Counted from the stretch's first letter, positions 17,663 to 27,608 are shown. The stretch is DNA of 64,000 nucleotides from Anaerorhabdus furcosa (GCF_900167375.1 NZ_FUWY01000004.1:186001-250000); one strand, 5' to 3'. Made by a program: numbers and translations. The notes: generated by a model not told the origin, from the sequence alone.

Positions 17663-18654
17663 TATTGTTTCTCCTTCACTAAAGGTAGTACATCTTGAAT
17701 TAACGCTTTATAAAGCGTTCTATCCACTAAAGGCACTACATTCTTTGATTCAAAATAATTATTTTCTTCAAGAAAATTCTTCGCAACAGTATAAGGTTCA
17801 AGGTGCTCATCATCTGATTGACGATTCAATTCTTGCATTTGTCCACTGCTAATTTCACCTTCTAGTTTTAATAATATCGTTTCAAGTTCCGGATAAATAC
17901 GAAGTATCTTTTTTGTAACAACAGGACTTGTTTCATAAGGAGGAAATAGCTTTTTATCATCAACTAACAAAACAAGGTCATAGGAAGCAATTCGACCATC
18001 TGTTGAATAACCTAAAACCACATCCATTTTGTTTGCATAGACAGCGTTATAAACTAAACCAATCTCCATTGAATTGATATGTTCCAATTCAAATCCATAA
18101 ATTGTCTTAAACTGTTCATATCCATCACCCTGCCTTTTTATCCATGCATTATCAACACCCACTCGAATTTTGTCTTTTACTTTTTCAAGGTCACTTACAT
18201 TTATCAATTGATATTTATCCGCAATATCTTTTGTTACCATAAAAGCATAGGTATTCTCAAATCCATAAGAAGGAAACCAGATACTATCATATTGGTTAGC
18301 ATAGCCTTCTACAACACCCTTCATTGCTTCTTTTGGATCTGTTGTAGAAGCTAACCCCAATTCTCCAGTTAATGATGTCCCTGTATACATTGCACCTGAT
18401 ATATTGGCATATTCTTTTTCTAATGATTGCACAATTAAAAGTGTAGAGCCTAAATTATTAATTAATGAAGTATTTGCACTAGGTATATAATGCATAATCA
18501 TTTGCGATACAATCTCAGATAAAATCTGTCTTTCTGTTGTATTTCCACTGGCAATAACAATGCCATTCTCACTTACATTTTTTCCAAGTCCTGGAAAACT
18601 ACATCCTGTAATCAAAAGAAGAAGCATAAGGTACTTACTTATTTTTCTAACCAT
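17662..18654 (-). CDS. opuCC: Osmoprotectant-binding lipoprotein (OpuCC-like)
   Basis: 330 aa. The signal peptide has a lipobox LLLITGC (Cys about 18), so it is anchored to the outer face of the membrane. It reads VIASGNTTERQILSEIVSQM near the start and VVLGYSTDGRIASYDLVLLVDD (about 212-233), a typical OpuAC/QAT-domain text (xxxTDxxIxxxdlxxLxDD). It delivers quaternary amines to the two permeases. It overlaps the upstream permease by 8 bases. Confidence 0.9.
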   Translation of the reverse strand: MVRKISKYLMLLLLITGCSFPGLGKNVSENGIVIASGNTTERQILSEIVSQMIMHYIPSANTSLINNLGSTLLIVQSLEKEYANISGAMYTGTSLTGELGLASTTDPKEAMKGVVEGYANQYDSIWFPSYGFENTYAFMVTKDIADKYQLINVSDLEKVKDKIRVGVDNAWIKRQGDGYEQFKTIYGFELEHINSMEIGLVYNAVYANKMDVVLGYSTDGRIASYDLVLLVDDKKLFPPYETSPVVTKKILRIYPELETILLKLEGEISSGQMQELNRQSDDEHLEPYTVAKNFLEENNYFESKNVVPLVDRTLYKALIQDVLPLVKEKQ

Positions 18655-19300
18655 TACTCATGCCTCCAATTTTTTTAGATGAAGTTCGAGGTGCCAGTCT
18701 TTTCTCAAGTTTCCCTAACATTAAATCCACAAACAAGGCCATTGTTGTAACCGATAATGTTCCTAGAATAATTAGAGGAATATCAAAATTTGCTAAACCT
18801 GAAAATATTAAATCACCAATTCCTCCTGCACCAATAAATGAGGCAAGTGTTGTCCACCCAATCACATAAACAGCACTCAAGCGAATACCTGCCATAATGA
18901 CAGGGAGTGCCAATGACATCTGAACTTGTATGATAATTTGCTTCTCACTCATTCCCATTCCTTTGGCCGCATCTATTAAGCTAGGATCAATGCTACGCAT
19001 TCCTAATACAGTATTACGTAAAATAGGTAACAAAGAATAAATAAATAAGGCAATTACTGCAGGGAGGATACCAATTCCAAACAAGGGCACCATAATCGCA
19101 AGTAACGCAAGGGAAGGAATTGTTTGAAGAATGGTACATATTGATATTGCAAATTGTGCTAACTTCTTTTTATTCGCTAATAAGATTGCGATAGGAAGTG
19201 CTACAACTATACCCATGACTAATGCTATAGATGCGATAAACAAGTGTTCAGCCATTTTATCAAATACAATAACGCCTAATTCAGATAAGTAATTAAACAC
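18647..19300 (-). CDS. opuCB: Osmoprotectant ABC transporter permease (OpuCB/OpuBB-like)
   Basis: 217 aa with a GTG start at 19300, supported by GGAAAGAG eight to ten bases upstream. The EAA-loop is DAAKGMGMSEKQIIIQVQMSLALPVIMAG, followed by IGAGGIGDLIFSG. About six helices. It pairs with the 17024-17662 permease. Gene order ATPase-permease-binding protein-permease is the OpuC/OpuB order of Bacillus and Listeria. Confidence 0.9.
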   Translation of the reverse strand: MFNYLSELGVIVFDKMAEHLFIASIALVMGIVVALPIAILLANKKKLAQFAISICTILQTIPSLALLAIMVPLFGIGILPAVIALFIYSLLPILRNTVLGMRSIDPSLIDAAKGMGMSEKQIIIQVQMSLALPVIMAGIRLSAVYVIGWTTLASFIGAGGIGDLIFSGLANFDIPLIILGTLSVTTMALFVDLMLGKLEKRLAPRTSSKKIGGMSNG

Positions 19301-20483
19301 GATCTGCTCTTTCCAAATCAGAGTAATTAGTTGTACTTACAATATCCTCTTCACTTTCAGCAGGTTCATAATCTCCCATTAAGCTAGAACTCATCACATC
19401 CAAAATAGAAGTTCTTGTGACAAGTCCAACCATTCTGTGTTCATCATCAACAATGGGTATATTTCGATATCCTAATTCATTAATATAATATACTGCATCA
19501 CGAATCACTGTATCTTGATGCATGTATGTACTTTCTTTAATGTATTCGGATATTTTGGAATTATCTGATCGTTTTCTTTCAATATGAAAAATATCAACGA
19601 CACCCAGTAATTTCTTATTCTCATCTGTTATAAATAAAGAATCTACTCTTTTATCACGCATCATACTAATCGCTTCTGTTGTTGAACAAGTAACCTCTGC
19701 AGTAATAGGATTCTTAATCATGATTTTACTTACTGTTTGATAATCAAATTGCGCTTGATTTAAACGATGCTCACCTATTAAACTTCTTACAAATTCATTT
19801 TTCGAATGCATCATAATATTTTCTGGACTATCAAATTGTACAACCTCTCCCTTATCCATAATAACGATGCGATCTGCTAACTGCAGTGCTTCATCCATAT
19901 CATGGGTAACAAAAATAATTGTCTTCTTAAGTTCTTTTTGTAATTCTTTGATTAATTTTTGAAGATTGGATCTTGTGATTGGATCAAGAGCTCCGAATGG
20001 TTCATCCATTAAGATAATACTTTGATTTGCAGCTAATGCACGAATTACACCAATTCGTTGTTGTTGCCCACCTGATAATTCCGAGGGATACATATCAAAT
20101 ATATTTTCAGTTAAACCTACTTTCTTAACTAAACTTACCGCAACTTCATGCATTTTATCTTGTGGCCATTTCAATAATTTGGGAACAGTACAGATATTTT
20201 CATATATTGTCATGTGTGGCATCAACCCAATTTGTTGTATTACATAACCAATTTGTCTTCTTAACTCGATAAGATTCATTTTCTTGATATTTCTGTTATC
20301 AATAAAAATATCTCCCTGCGTTGGAATGTTCATTCCATTGATCATACGCATACAAGTTGTTTTACCACTACCTGATGTTCCAATGAGACATATAAATTCA
20401 CCCGTTTTAAAATGTAAACTAATATTCTTAACTGCTATCTTATCATTTTGATAAACTTTTGTTACATTTTTAAACTCTATCAT
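19293..20483 (-). CDS. opuCA: Osmoprotectant ABC transporter ATP-binding protein with CBS pair (OpuCA-like)
   Basis: 396 aa. Walker A is GTSGSGKTT (about 35-43), the signature LSGGQQQR (about 137-144), Walker B IILMDEPFGALD (about 155-166), and the H-loop VTHD. The C-terminal half has two CBS motifs (about 250-370: KIMIKNPITAEV..., DTVIRDAVYYINELG), which sense ionic strength in the OpuA/OpuC family and gate transport. An acidic tail follows. An AGGAGGAGA site precedes the ATG. No GbsR-type regulator is adjacent. Confidence 0.93.
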   Translation of the reverse strand: MIEFKNVTKVYQNDKIAVKNISLHFKTGEFICLIGTSGSGKTTCMRMINGMNIPTQGDIFIDNRNIKKMNLIELRRQIGYVIQQIGLMPHMTIYENICTVPKLLKWPQDKMHEVAVSLVKKVGLTENIFDMYPSELSGGQQQRIGVIRALAANQSIILMDEPFGALDPITRSNLQKLIKELQKELKKTIIFVTHDMDEALQLADRIVIMDKGEVVQFDSPENIMMHSKNEFVRSLIGEHRLNQAQFDYQTVSKIMIKNPITAEVTCSTTEAISMMRDKRVDSLFITDENKKLLGVVDIFHIERKRSDNSKISEYIKESTYMHQDTVIRDAVYYINELGYRNIPIVDDEHRMVGLVTRTSILDVMSSSLMGDYEPAESEEDIVSTTNYSDLERADRV

Positions 20484-20617
20484 TTAGTCTCCTCCTTTTA
20501 CGTACTATAACACGTTAAGACTTGAAGTCAAAATTAGTTAAAGTGATTTTCTTTACATCAAACCTCATTATCAGGATATCTTTTTGTTATTATTGCAATA
20601 AATCACAAAATAAAAAA

Positions 20618-20646
20618 ATACCCATTCTCTACTTGAGAATAGGTAT
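20618..20646 (-). terminator. Terminator after the Arc-like gene
   Basis: ATACCTATTCTC / GAGAATGGGTAT stem (one G-T pair) with loop AAGTA on the minus strand, then seven T's. Confidence 0.85.
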
Positions 20647-20663
20647 ATTGTTTCTCTCACGCT

Positions 20664-20837
20664 TCACACATCGCTTTTCTTGGTTTTCTTTTTTCGCTTT
20701 ACTGCATCGGTTAAAATATACTCGATTTGTCCATTGATAGATCTAAAGTCATCCTCTGCCCACTTGTTTATCTCTTCCCATAGGGTTGGTGATAAACGAA
20801 GTAAGATTGGCTTCTTACCATCTTTTTTTTCAGACAC
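20664..20837 (-). CDS. Arc-like (ribbon-helix-helix) DNA-binding protein, 57 aa
   Basis: A small gene with GTG start whose first base is the last base of the SPFH gene's TAG stop (TAGTG junction), so translation is probably coupled. It reads [20 protein letters not shown]..., then INKWAEDDFRSINGQIEYIL, and a lysine-rich tail. ILLRLSPTL is the DNA-binding beta strand and SINGQIEYILTDAV is the second helix of the Arc/MetJ fold (R-S-x-N-x-x-I). It likely acts as a dimer or tetramer on short DNA repeats. The tandem TGATATCA sites at the SPFH promoter are an obvious candidate target (inference). Confidence 0.85.
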   Translation of the reverse strand: MSEKKDGKKPILLRLSPTLWEEINKWAEDDFRSINGQIEYILTDAVKRKKKTKKSDV

Positions 20838-21811
20838 TAATAAATAGTTCCACTATTCACGATTGGTTGAGCATCTTTATTTCCACAAAGGACAACAAGC
20901 AAGTTAGAAACCATTTGTGCTTTACGTTCATCATCTAACTCTACTACATTATTGTCACTTAATTTCTTAAGTGCCATTTCAACCATGCCTACAGCTCCCT
21001 CTACAATCTTTTGTCGTGCAGCAATGATTGCACTAGCTTGTTGACGTTGTAGCATCGCTGCAGCAATCTCAGGCGCATAGGCTAAATGCGCAATTCTTGC
21101 TTCTAGTATTTCAATACCTGCAAACTCAACACGTTTTTGAATTTCTTTTTGAAGTTCTAATGCTACTTCTTGTGCTGAACCACGAAGTGATTTTTCATCT
21201 CCTTCATCAGAAATATCATATGGATATTGACGAGCTACTTGACGAATTGATGCATCACATTGAGTACTGATGTATTTAATATAGTTATCTACTTCAAATA
21301 CTGCTTTAGTTGCATTAATTACTTTCCAGATTACGATTACACCAATTTCAATTGGATTACCTTCACTGTCATTTACTTTTTGTTTCTCATTGTTAAGTGT
21401 CATTGCTTTTAATGATACTTTTTTAGTCACTGCCAAATTTACATTTACTTTAACGTTTTCCTTTTCATCTAAAGAAACGCCACTGTTGTTGATTTGGGTG
21501 TTATTGAATGCAGCACAGAAAGGATTTAACCAATAGAATCCTTCTTTATTAATTGTTCCATAATAACTACCAAACAATGTATAGACAGCTGCTTCATTTG
21601 GATTAATTACTTTTAACCCACCCAACATAATAGGGAATACAATAAATGAAATGAATGCTGTAGGAACAATAATCAAGACACTCTCTTCTACACATCCATA
21701 GATAAATAGCGCAATCATCACAACAAAGCCAATTAGAATGAATAGTAACATCGGTATACCATTCATAGGTTTTAGAATTTTTTCTTCTCTTAATTTCATT
21801 TGTTCACTCAT
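20837..21811 (-). CDS. SPFH/Band-7 domain membrane protein
   Basis: 324 aa. Two hydrophobic segments lie near the N-terminus (about 18-37 and 43-62), followed by the SPFH domain with [12 protein letters not shown]-like text ([12 protein letters not shown] at about 71-82), [10 protein letters not shown] and [17 protein letters not shown]. The C-terminal coiled part has [37 protein letters not shown], typical of the stomatin/flotillin fold. These proteins oligomerise in the membrane and organise membrane domains or proteases. No NfeD or FtsH partner is adjacent; its only partner is the Arc-like gene. A GAGGAGG site precedes the ATG. Confidence 0.88.
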   Translation of the reverse strand: MSEQMKLREEKILKPMNGIPMLLFILIGFVVMIALFIYGCVEESVLIIVPTAFISFIVFPIMLGGLKVINPNEAAVYTLFGSYYGTINKEGFYWLNPFCAAFNNTQINNSGVSLDEKENVKVNVNLAVTKKVSLKAMTLNNEKQKVNDSEGNPIEIGVIVIWKVINATKAVFEVDNYIKYISTQCDASIRQVARQYPYDISDEGDEKSLRGSAQEVALELQKEIQKRVEFAGIEILEARIAHLAYAPEIAAAMLQRQQASAIIAARQKIVEGAVGMVEMALKKLSDNNVVELDDERKAQMVSNLLVVLCGNKDAQPIVNSGTIY

Positions 21812-21826
21812 TCAAGTACCTCCTCT

Positions 21827-21864
21827 TGATATCATTATGATATCATTTTGTAATTCTTTGTCAA
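21827..21864 (-). promoter_or_regulatory. SPFH-Arc promoter with tandem TGATATCA operator-like sites
   Basis: A minus-strand TTGACA lies at 21864-21859. Two copies of the 8-base palindrome TGATATCA occur at 21827-21834 and 21838-21845, exactly 11 bases apart, across the -10 zone (CATAAT/TCATAA). The 11-base period puts both sites on one face of the helix, as ribbon-helix-helix repressors need. Promoter role is inferred. Confidence 0.6.
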
Positions 21865-21889
21865 GCGAAATAAAAGACTAGAATTTCTC

Positions 21890-24418
21890 CTAGTCTTCAA
21901 ATAAATCAATCATTTCAAAGTCATCATGAACTTTTTCTTCAACCTCGGCACTTTGATCCATCAATAACATATCTCCCATTGGCCCATCAACAATCTTACA
22001 CTCTTCAATACCTTTTACATAGTACCATCCATTTTTTAAAACTAGTGGATTAGAGAAGGTTGCATCTTTTGCCATAAGTGGAATATCTTTTGCTTGTAAT
22101 ACTTGTTTATCTGGATCTAAGAATATACATTCATCATATGGAACAACTGCTACTGCGTTTTCAATAAGTGAAGGATTACTCTTGACCTTCTTACATATCA
22201 TTTCACCTTTTACAGTTCTTGATGTTTGCGTAATATCAGGTGTTCTCAAACGCTTCATAGCACCTTTCTCAGTTAAGACAAACAAGCTATGATTTTCATC
22301 TGGAAGCACACAAGCTGTAGCCAAACGATCTTCTTTTCCAAAATTCATCGATTTAACACCTTGTGATTTTGTGTTTGTACTTGGTACAACATCCACATCA
22401 TATCGTGTACAGAATCCATTTTGTGACATACATACAATTTCTTGATTACCATAAGCAATGAATGCTTTGATCATTTCATCTTTCGCTTTTAATTTCATAG
22501 CAGGCATTACTTTGTTATTACGTTGTACAACCCATTGATTCATTGGTGTCTTCTTAATGTTTCCTGAAGCACTAATTGTTACAACCCAAGCATATGTTTC
22601 AAAATTCTTTACAACAATAGCATTGATGATTTTATCATCCGCATCAATTTTCATGATGTTATTTAAATGTGACCCAACATCTTTCCACTTTGCTTCTTCC
22701 ATTTGATACACTGGCAAGAATCCATAGTTTCCTTTTGATGTAAAGAGTAACATAGTATCTAACGTATCTGCTTCAAGTGAACCAATTAGTTGATCACCTT
22801 CTTTAATACCAGTAACTTGTCCCTCACTAGCAGTATAAGAGCGAAGTGATACACGCTTAATATACCCATCACGAGAAACAGTAATCATTACTCTTTCATT
22901 GGTAATCATACTTAATTTATCAATTACGATTTCTTCAACTTCATCTTGAATTTCAGTACGACGATCATCACCATATTCTTTTTTAACTTCTCTTAATTCT
23001 TTTACTATGGTGCTTCTAAGGACATTTTTATTTTCAATAATTGTCTTCGTGATTTCCATCTCGTTAACAAGTTGTGCAAATTCTTCTCTAAGTGCAACTA
23101 TATCCGTAGAACTTAAACGATACAATCTTAAGTTTACAATTGCTTCTGCTTGAGCATCACTAAATCCAAATGCTTCAGATAGTCTTAACTTTGAATCCGC
23201 TTTATCTTTAGATCCACGAATGATTTCAATTACTTCATCCATCACAGAGACTGCTTTCATTAGTCCTTCCAAGATATGACAACGTACTTCCATTTTATTG
23301 TATTCAAAGTGACTTCTACGAAGAACTACTTCTTGACGATAGTTAATGAATGCATCTAAGCATTGTAGTAAACCCAATTGCATAGGTCTTTTCTCTACAA
23401 TGGCTACTACATTATAGTTGTAATAAACTTGTAGATCGGTATTTTTATAGAAATAATTTAAAACTAAATTTGGATCAATGTCTTTCTTTAAATCAATCAC
23501 AATTCTTAATCCATTACGGTCAGATTCATCACGAACATCCATAATACCATCAATGTCTTTCGAGATACGGATGTCATCCATCTTCTTTACAAGATTCATC
23601 TTAATCACTTCATATGGAATTTCTGTGATGATGATTTGATTCATTGTTTTCGCTTCTTCAATGATAGCCTTACCACGAACTACAATTCTACCTTTACCAC
23701 TACGGAATGCATCTTCAATACCTTTACTTCCCTGCACGATACCACCTGTAGGAAAATCAGGACCTGGAATAATTTCCATAACTTCTTCCAATGTACAATT
23801 TGGATTTTGTAAACGATAGATTGTTGCTTCCACAACTTCACCTAAATTTGAAGGTGGAATGTTTGTTGCATAACCGGATGCAATACCAGTAGCACCATTG
23901 ACAAGTAGTGTTGGAAATCTTGAAGGTAAGACAGTAGGTTCTTCAATGGTATCATCAAAGTTTGGTGAAAACTCTACTGTTTCTTTTTCAATGTCCGTCA
24001 TCATTGTACTTGATACTTTGGATAAACGTGCTTCAGTATAACGCATTGCTGCAGCTGGATCATCATCAATAGATCCATTATTACCATGCATATCAATCAA
24101 GGGAACACGAACTTTCCAATCTTGTGACATACGTACCATAGCATCATAAACGGATGAATCACCATGGGGATGATAATTACCAATAACTAAACCTACAGTT
24201 TTAGCAGATTTACGATGAGCACGTTCAAAAACATTCCCATCATTATACATCGCATAAAGAATACGACGTTGTACTGGTTTTAATCCATCACGTGCATCTG
24301 GTAATGCACGTTCTTGAATAATATATTTTGAGTATCGTCCAAAACGATCCCCCATAATATCTTCTAGGGGCATCGGTAAAAAAATTGTTTGTCCCTCTTC
24401 AATCTTTTTCTTAGCCAT
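21890..24418 (-). CDS. parC: DNA topoisomerase IV subunit A
   Basis: 842 aa. The catalytic-region text is RALPDARDGLKPVQRRILYAM (about 36-56). The quinolone-determining region is KTVGLVIGNYHPHGDSSVYDAMVRMSQDW (about 73-101), with the catalytic Tyr in AMRYTEARLSK (about 120). FPTGGIVQG follows. The C-terminal beta-propeller holds four to five degenerate repeats and lacks a clear GyrA box (QRRGGKG), favouring ParC over GyrA. parE lies upstream with a one-base TAATG junction and plsY is divergent, as in many Firmicutes. It decatenates daughter chromosomes. Confidence 0.92.
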   Translation of the reverse strand: MAKKKIEEGQTIFLPMPLEDIMGDRFGRYSKYIIQERALPDARDGLKPVQRRILYAMYNDGNVFERAHRKSAKTVGLVIGNYHPHGDSSVYDAMVRMSQDWKVRVPLIDMHGNNGSIDDDPAAAMRYTEARLSKVSSTMMTDIEKETVEFSPNFDDTIEEPTVLPSRFPTLLVNGATGIASGYATNIPPSNLGEVVEATIYRLQNPNCTLEEVMEIIPGPDFPTGGIVQGSKGIEDAFRSGKGRIVVRGKAIIEEAKTMNQIIITEIPYEVIKMNLVKKMDDIRISKDIDGIMDVRDESDRNGLRIVIDLKKDIDPNLVLNYFYKNTDLQVYYNYNVVAIVEKRPMQLGLLQCLDAFINYRQEVVLRRSHFEYNKMEVRCHILEGLMKAVSVMDEVIEIIRGSKDKADSKLRLSEAFGFSDAQAEAIVNLRLYRLSSTDIVALREEFAQLVNEMEITKTIIENKNVLRSTIVKELREVKKEYGDDRRTEIQDEVEEIVIDKLSMITNERVMITVSRDGYIKRVSLRSYTASEGQVTGIKEGDQLIGSLEADTLDTMLLFTSKGNYGFLPVYQMEEAKWKDVGSHLNNIMKIDADDKIINAIVVKNFETYAWVVTISASGNIKKTPMNQWVVQRNNKVMPAMKLKAKDEMIKAFIAYGNQEIVCMSQNGFCTRYDVDVVPSTNTKSQGVKSMNFGKEDRLATACVLPDENHSLFVLTEKGAMKRLRTPDITQTSRTVKGEMICKKVKSNPSLIENAVAVVPYDECIFLDPDKQVLQAKDIPLMAKDATFSNPLVLKNGWYYVKGIEECKIVDGPMGDMLLMDQSAEVEEKVHDDFEMIDLFED

Positions 24419-26337
24419 TAATCTACCACCTTAAATGTATCTTCTAATGTAAACGCAACATTTTCTTCAATCCAATCACGTCTTAAGTTCGCTTTATCAC
24501 CCATGAGAACTGAAACTCTTCGTTCCGCAATGACTGCATCTTCTATTGTCACTTGGATTAAAGTACGAGATTCAGGACACATCGTTGTATCCCAAAGTTG
24601 AGTTGCATTCATTTCTCCAAGCCCTTTATAACGCTGAAGTTCAACTTTTCCCCACTTATCTCTTACTTCATTTAATTCATCATCTGTATAGCAATAGGTC
24701 ATTTCTTTCCCTTTACTTACCTTGTATAGAGGCGGTAGTGCAATATACACCATACCTGCTTCTACTAGAGGTCGCATATAACGATAAAAGAATGTTAAGA
24801 GTAAGACTTGAATATGAGCACCATCTGTATCCGCATCGGTCATGATGATAACTTTACCATAGTTACTATCTTTTGCTTCAAAACTTGGTCCAACCCCTGC
24901 TCCTAATGCATGAATAATTGTATTTAACTCTTCGTTTTTCTCAATATCACCCATTGAACATTTTTCAGTATTCAATACTTTACCACGTAAAGGTAGAATA
25001 GCTTGATATTTTGAATCACGACCTTGTTTAGCACTACCACCTGCAGAATCTCCTTCGACTAAGAATAATTCTTTACGTGCACTATCTTTTGATTGAGCAG
25101 GAGATAATTTACCAGAAAGAATCTTTTCAGTCTTACCTGTTTTCTTTCCTTTTCTAGCTTCTTCTCTTGCTTTACGTGCTGCTTCACGTGCTAATGCAGC
25201 CTTTTGCATTTTCTTAATCAAGGCTGTGGATAAATCTTTATTTTCTTCTAGGAAGTAGGTCATTTTTTCTAAGACTGTTTGTTCTACTGCTGGTTTTGCT
25301 TCAGCTGTCCCTAACTTTCCTTTTGTTTGCCCTTCAAATTGAAGTAAATTTTCTGGAATTGAAACAGAGATAATTGATGTTAATCCCTCACGTACATCAT
25401 TTCCCTCAAAGTTTTTATCCTTCTCTTTCAATAACCCCATTTTACGAGCATAGTCATTAAACGCTTTGGTTATAGCTGATTTAAATCCAATTTCATGTGA
25501 TCCTCCATCTGGAGTACGTACTAAGTTAACAAAACTATAGGTATTCTCTTGATAACTATCTGTATATTGGAATGCACAATCAACCACAATTCCTTTAAAC
25601 TCACCTTTAAAACATACTGGATCATGTAAAACATCACGATCTTCATGTAAATAATCCAAGAACGCTGTCAATCCATTGTCATAATGAAACACATCTTTCT
25701 TGTTATTTCTTTCATCATTGACAATCATTGTGATGCCATTTAATAAAAACGCTGTTTCTTGAGCTCTTTCACAAACTTGTTTATAGTGAAAATCAATTAC
25801 AGAGAATATTTTTGAATCAGGTTTAAATCTCACTTTTGAACCTGTTTTTGTTGATTTACCAATAACCTCTAATTTACTTACTTTTTTACCACCATTTTCA
25901 AAACGCATTTGATACAGTTTTCCATCACTTGCAACAGTAACTTCTACCCATTCACTTAACGCATTGACAACAGAAGCACCTACACCATGAAGTCCTCCTG
26001 ATGTTTTATATCCACCTTCTGCTGAAAACTTTCCTCCAGCATGTAATACTGAAAAGATGACTTCAAGCGCAGGTTTCCCTGTCTTATGAAGACCTACAGG
26101 CATACCACGACCCTCATCTTCAACACAACAAACGTTACCCTTTTCTAAAGTAATCGTTATTTTATTCCCAAATCCATTTAAAGCTTCATCAACAGCGTTA
26201 TCTACAATTTCCCAAATTAAATGATGTAATCCTCTACTATCAGTAGATCCAATGTACATCCCTGGTCTTTTGCGGACTGCTTCCAAACCTTCTAAGACTT
26301 GTATGCTATCAGCATCATAATTTTGATTATTTGCCAT
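24418..26337 (-). CDS. parE: DNA topoisomerase IV subunit B
   Basis: 639 aa. The GHKL ATPase shows VRKRPGMYIGSTDSRGLHHLIWEIVDNAVDEA (about 21-52) and GRGMPVG, GGLHGVGASVVNALS (about 114-128). The TOPRIM domain has LFLVEGDSAGGSAKQGRD (about 424-441) and IMTDADTDGAHIQ (about 498-510). It ends with YKGLGEMNATQLWDTTM. The insertion RKAREEARKGKK is the usual lysine-rich linker of ParE/GyrB. It forms an A2B2 enzyme with ParC. Confidence 0.94.
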   Translation of the reverse strand: MANNQNYDADSIQVLEGLEAVRKRPGMYIGSTDSRGLHHLIWEIVDNAVDEALNGFGNKITITLEKGNVCCVEDEGRGMPVGLHKTGKPALEVIFSVLHAGGKFSAEGGYKTSGGLHGVGASVVNALSEWVEVTVASDGKLYQMRFENGGKKVSKLEVIGKSTKTGSKVRFKPDSKIFSVIDFHYKQVCERAQETAFLLNGITMIVNDERNNKKDVFHYDNGLTAFLDYLHEDRDVLHDPVCFKGEFKGIVVDCAFQYTDSYQENTYSFVNLVRTPDGGSHEIGFKSAITKAFNDYARKMGLLKEKDKNFEGNDVREGLTSIISVSIPENLLQFEGQTKGKLGTAEAKPAVEQTVLEKMTYFLEENKDLSTALIKKMQKAALAREAARKAREEARKGKKTGKTEKILSGKLSPAQSKDSARKELFLVEGDSAGGSAKQGRDSKYQAILPLRGKVLNTEKCSMGDIEKNEELNTIIHALGAGVGPSFEAKDSNYGKVIIMTDADTDGAHIQVLLLTFFYRYMRPLVEAGMVYIALPPLYKVSKGKEMTYCYTDDELNEVRDKWGKVELQRYKGLGEMNATQLWDTTMCPESRTLIQVTIEDAVIAERRVSVLMGDKANLRRDWIEENVAFTLEDTFKVVD

Positions 26338-26475
26338 TTATTCACACCTAGATTAGAATCTAAGATACCCCTTTCTTGGTTAAACACTACCTGACTCATT
26401 ATACTAAAATTTAAGCAAAAGTTAAAGTTCAAGAGCCAAAAGTGTGATAAAATATGACCAGGAGAACAAAACACT

Positions 26476-27093
26476 ATGACGAATTTATTTACTTTAGAAA
26501 ACATACTTGTAATACTAGCTGCTTATTTATTTGGATCAATCCCTTGGGCACTTGTAATTGGTAAGGTATTTTATAAAACTGATGTTAGAGAACATGGTTC
26601 AGGAAACTTAGGTGGTAGTAATGCAGGAAGAGTACTTGGTAAGGCAGCAGGTATTAGTGTAACGATACTGGATGCCTTAAAATCAACTTTCACTGTCCTT
26701 ATATGTGCTACATGGTTTCCATCTGCTACAATTGTTGCAGGACTAGCAGTTTGCTTTGGACATTGCTTCCCAATCTTTGCAAAATTCAAAGGAGGAAAAG
26801 CAGTTGCTACCACTATGGGTTATTTCCTTGGGATTGGACTTGTAACTGGACAATTTATTTCAATCTTCCTTTTACCGATTATCTTATTCTTTGGAATTTT
26901 ATATTTATGTAAAATGGTTTCCTTGAGTAGTATCCTTGCTATTGGAACTGAAGCCGTTGTTTCATTCTTTATTCAACCTGATTTGGTCTTATCTTTCTCA
27001 TTTGTAGCCTTATTCTTATTTGTAACTTATCGCCACAAATCAAATATTAAACGTATCTTCAATCACGAAGAAAAGAAAATCACTTGGATGTAA
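26476..27093 (+). CDS. plsY: Glycerol-3-phosphate acyltransferase PlsY
   Basis: 205 aa, about five membrane helices. Family motifs are YLFGSIPWALVIGK (about 17-30), REHGSGNLGGSNAGRVLGK (about 37-55; the first motif is SGNxGxTN in relatives), and CFGHCFPIFAKFKGGKAVATTMG (about 92-114), the phosphate-binding GGKGVAT loop. It transfers acyl groups from acyl phosphate to G3P, starting phospholipid synthesis. Divergent from parE. Note that the usual FxGGKGVAT Gly reads Ala here (GGKAVAT). Confidence 0.95.
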   Translation: MTNLFTLENILVILAAYLFGSIPWALVIGKVFYKTDVREHGSGNLGGSNAGRVLGKAAGISVTILDALKSTFTVLICATWFPSATIVAGLAVCFGHCFPIFAKFKGGKAVATTMGYFLGIGLVTGQFISIFLLPIILFFGILYLCKMVSLSSILAIGTEAVVSFFIQPDLVLSFSFVALFLFVTYRHKSNIKRIFNHEEKKITWM

Positions 27094-27108
27094 TTTCCAA
27101 GTGATTTT
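27076..27108. terminator. Bidirectional terminator at the plsY end
   Basis: AAAATCACTTGG / CCAAGTGATTTT, 12-base arms. The plsY stop codon sits in the loop, and the last base touches the stop of the convergent acetyltransferase gene. Confidence 0.85.
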
Positions 27109-27608
27109 TAAAATATTATTTTATCAAATGCTATTTTTTCACTATAATCAAACCAAATTGTTCCTCTATAGGTAAAACCATTTTTCGTAAGAATGTGTTG
27201 CATTTTTAGATTATCTTTATCTGTATCTACACGAAATGCGCAAACACCTCTAAGCTTACTCATTTCCTCAACAAGTTGAAATACAATCGTACTTATTCCT
27301 TTGCCTTTTGCACTTTCTCTAAATGCCATACGGTGAACAACGACATAGTTTTCATCAGTATGCCACTGACCATTTAAATGTTTATATGCAGGTTCTCCAT
27401 CATAATCAATACAAAGATAACCCAAAATATTTTGCTCATCAACTACAAAATATCCTTTCCCATATTGAATATCTCCTTGTATACACTCTATATCTGGATA
27501 CCCTTCTTGCCATTGGTTTATTCCTTGTTTCTTTAAATCTTCTTTTGCTCCATTAATGATGCTCATTGCATCTTGTAACTCATGATTTTCAACTAATCTT
27601 AACTTCAT
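27108..27608 (-). CDS. GNAT family N-acetyltransferase
   Basis: 166 aa from the ATG at 27608 (GGAGAAAAAGT upstream). The acetyl-CoA motif is VVHRMAFRESAKGKGISTIVFQLVEEM, a variant of RxxGxG/A (KGKGIS at about 101-106), followed by FRVDTDKDNLKMQHILTKNGF (motif B, about 122-142). It starts in an ATGA overlap with the M24 gene, so the two are cotranscribed. The substrate is unknown; relatives act on amino acids, peptides or drugs. Confidence 0.82.
   Translation of the reverse strand: MKLRLVENHELQDAMSIINGAKEDLKKQGINQWQEGYPDIECIQGDIQYGKGYFVVDEQNILGYLCIDYDGEPAYKHLNGQWHTDENYVVVHRMAFRESAKGKGISTIVFQLVEEMSKLRGVCAFRVDTDKDNLKMQHILTKNGFTYRGTIWFDYSEKIAFDKIIF

Noticed and set aside
17024-20483. Methionine or proline/glycine (ProU) transporter
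   Set aside because: Order ATPase-permease-lipoprotein-permease with CBS domains fits OpuC/OpuB better.
20522-20737. 71-codon plus-strand ORF
   Set aside because: Overlaps the terminator and the 57-aa Arc-like gene on the other strand, has no ribosome site, and its product is not protein-like.
24546-24845. 99-codon plus-strand ORF
   Set aside because: Antisense shadow of parE's TOPRIM region.
21890-26337. gyrA/gyrB instead of parC/parE
   Set aside because: plsY is divergent beside it and no GyrA box is seen in the C-terminal domain; both point to topoisomerase IV.
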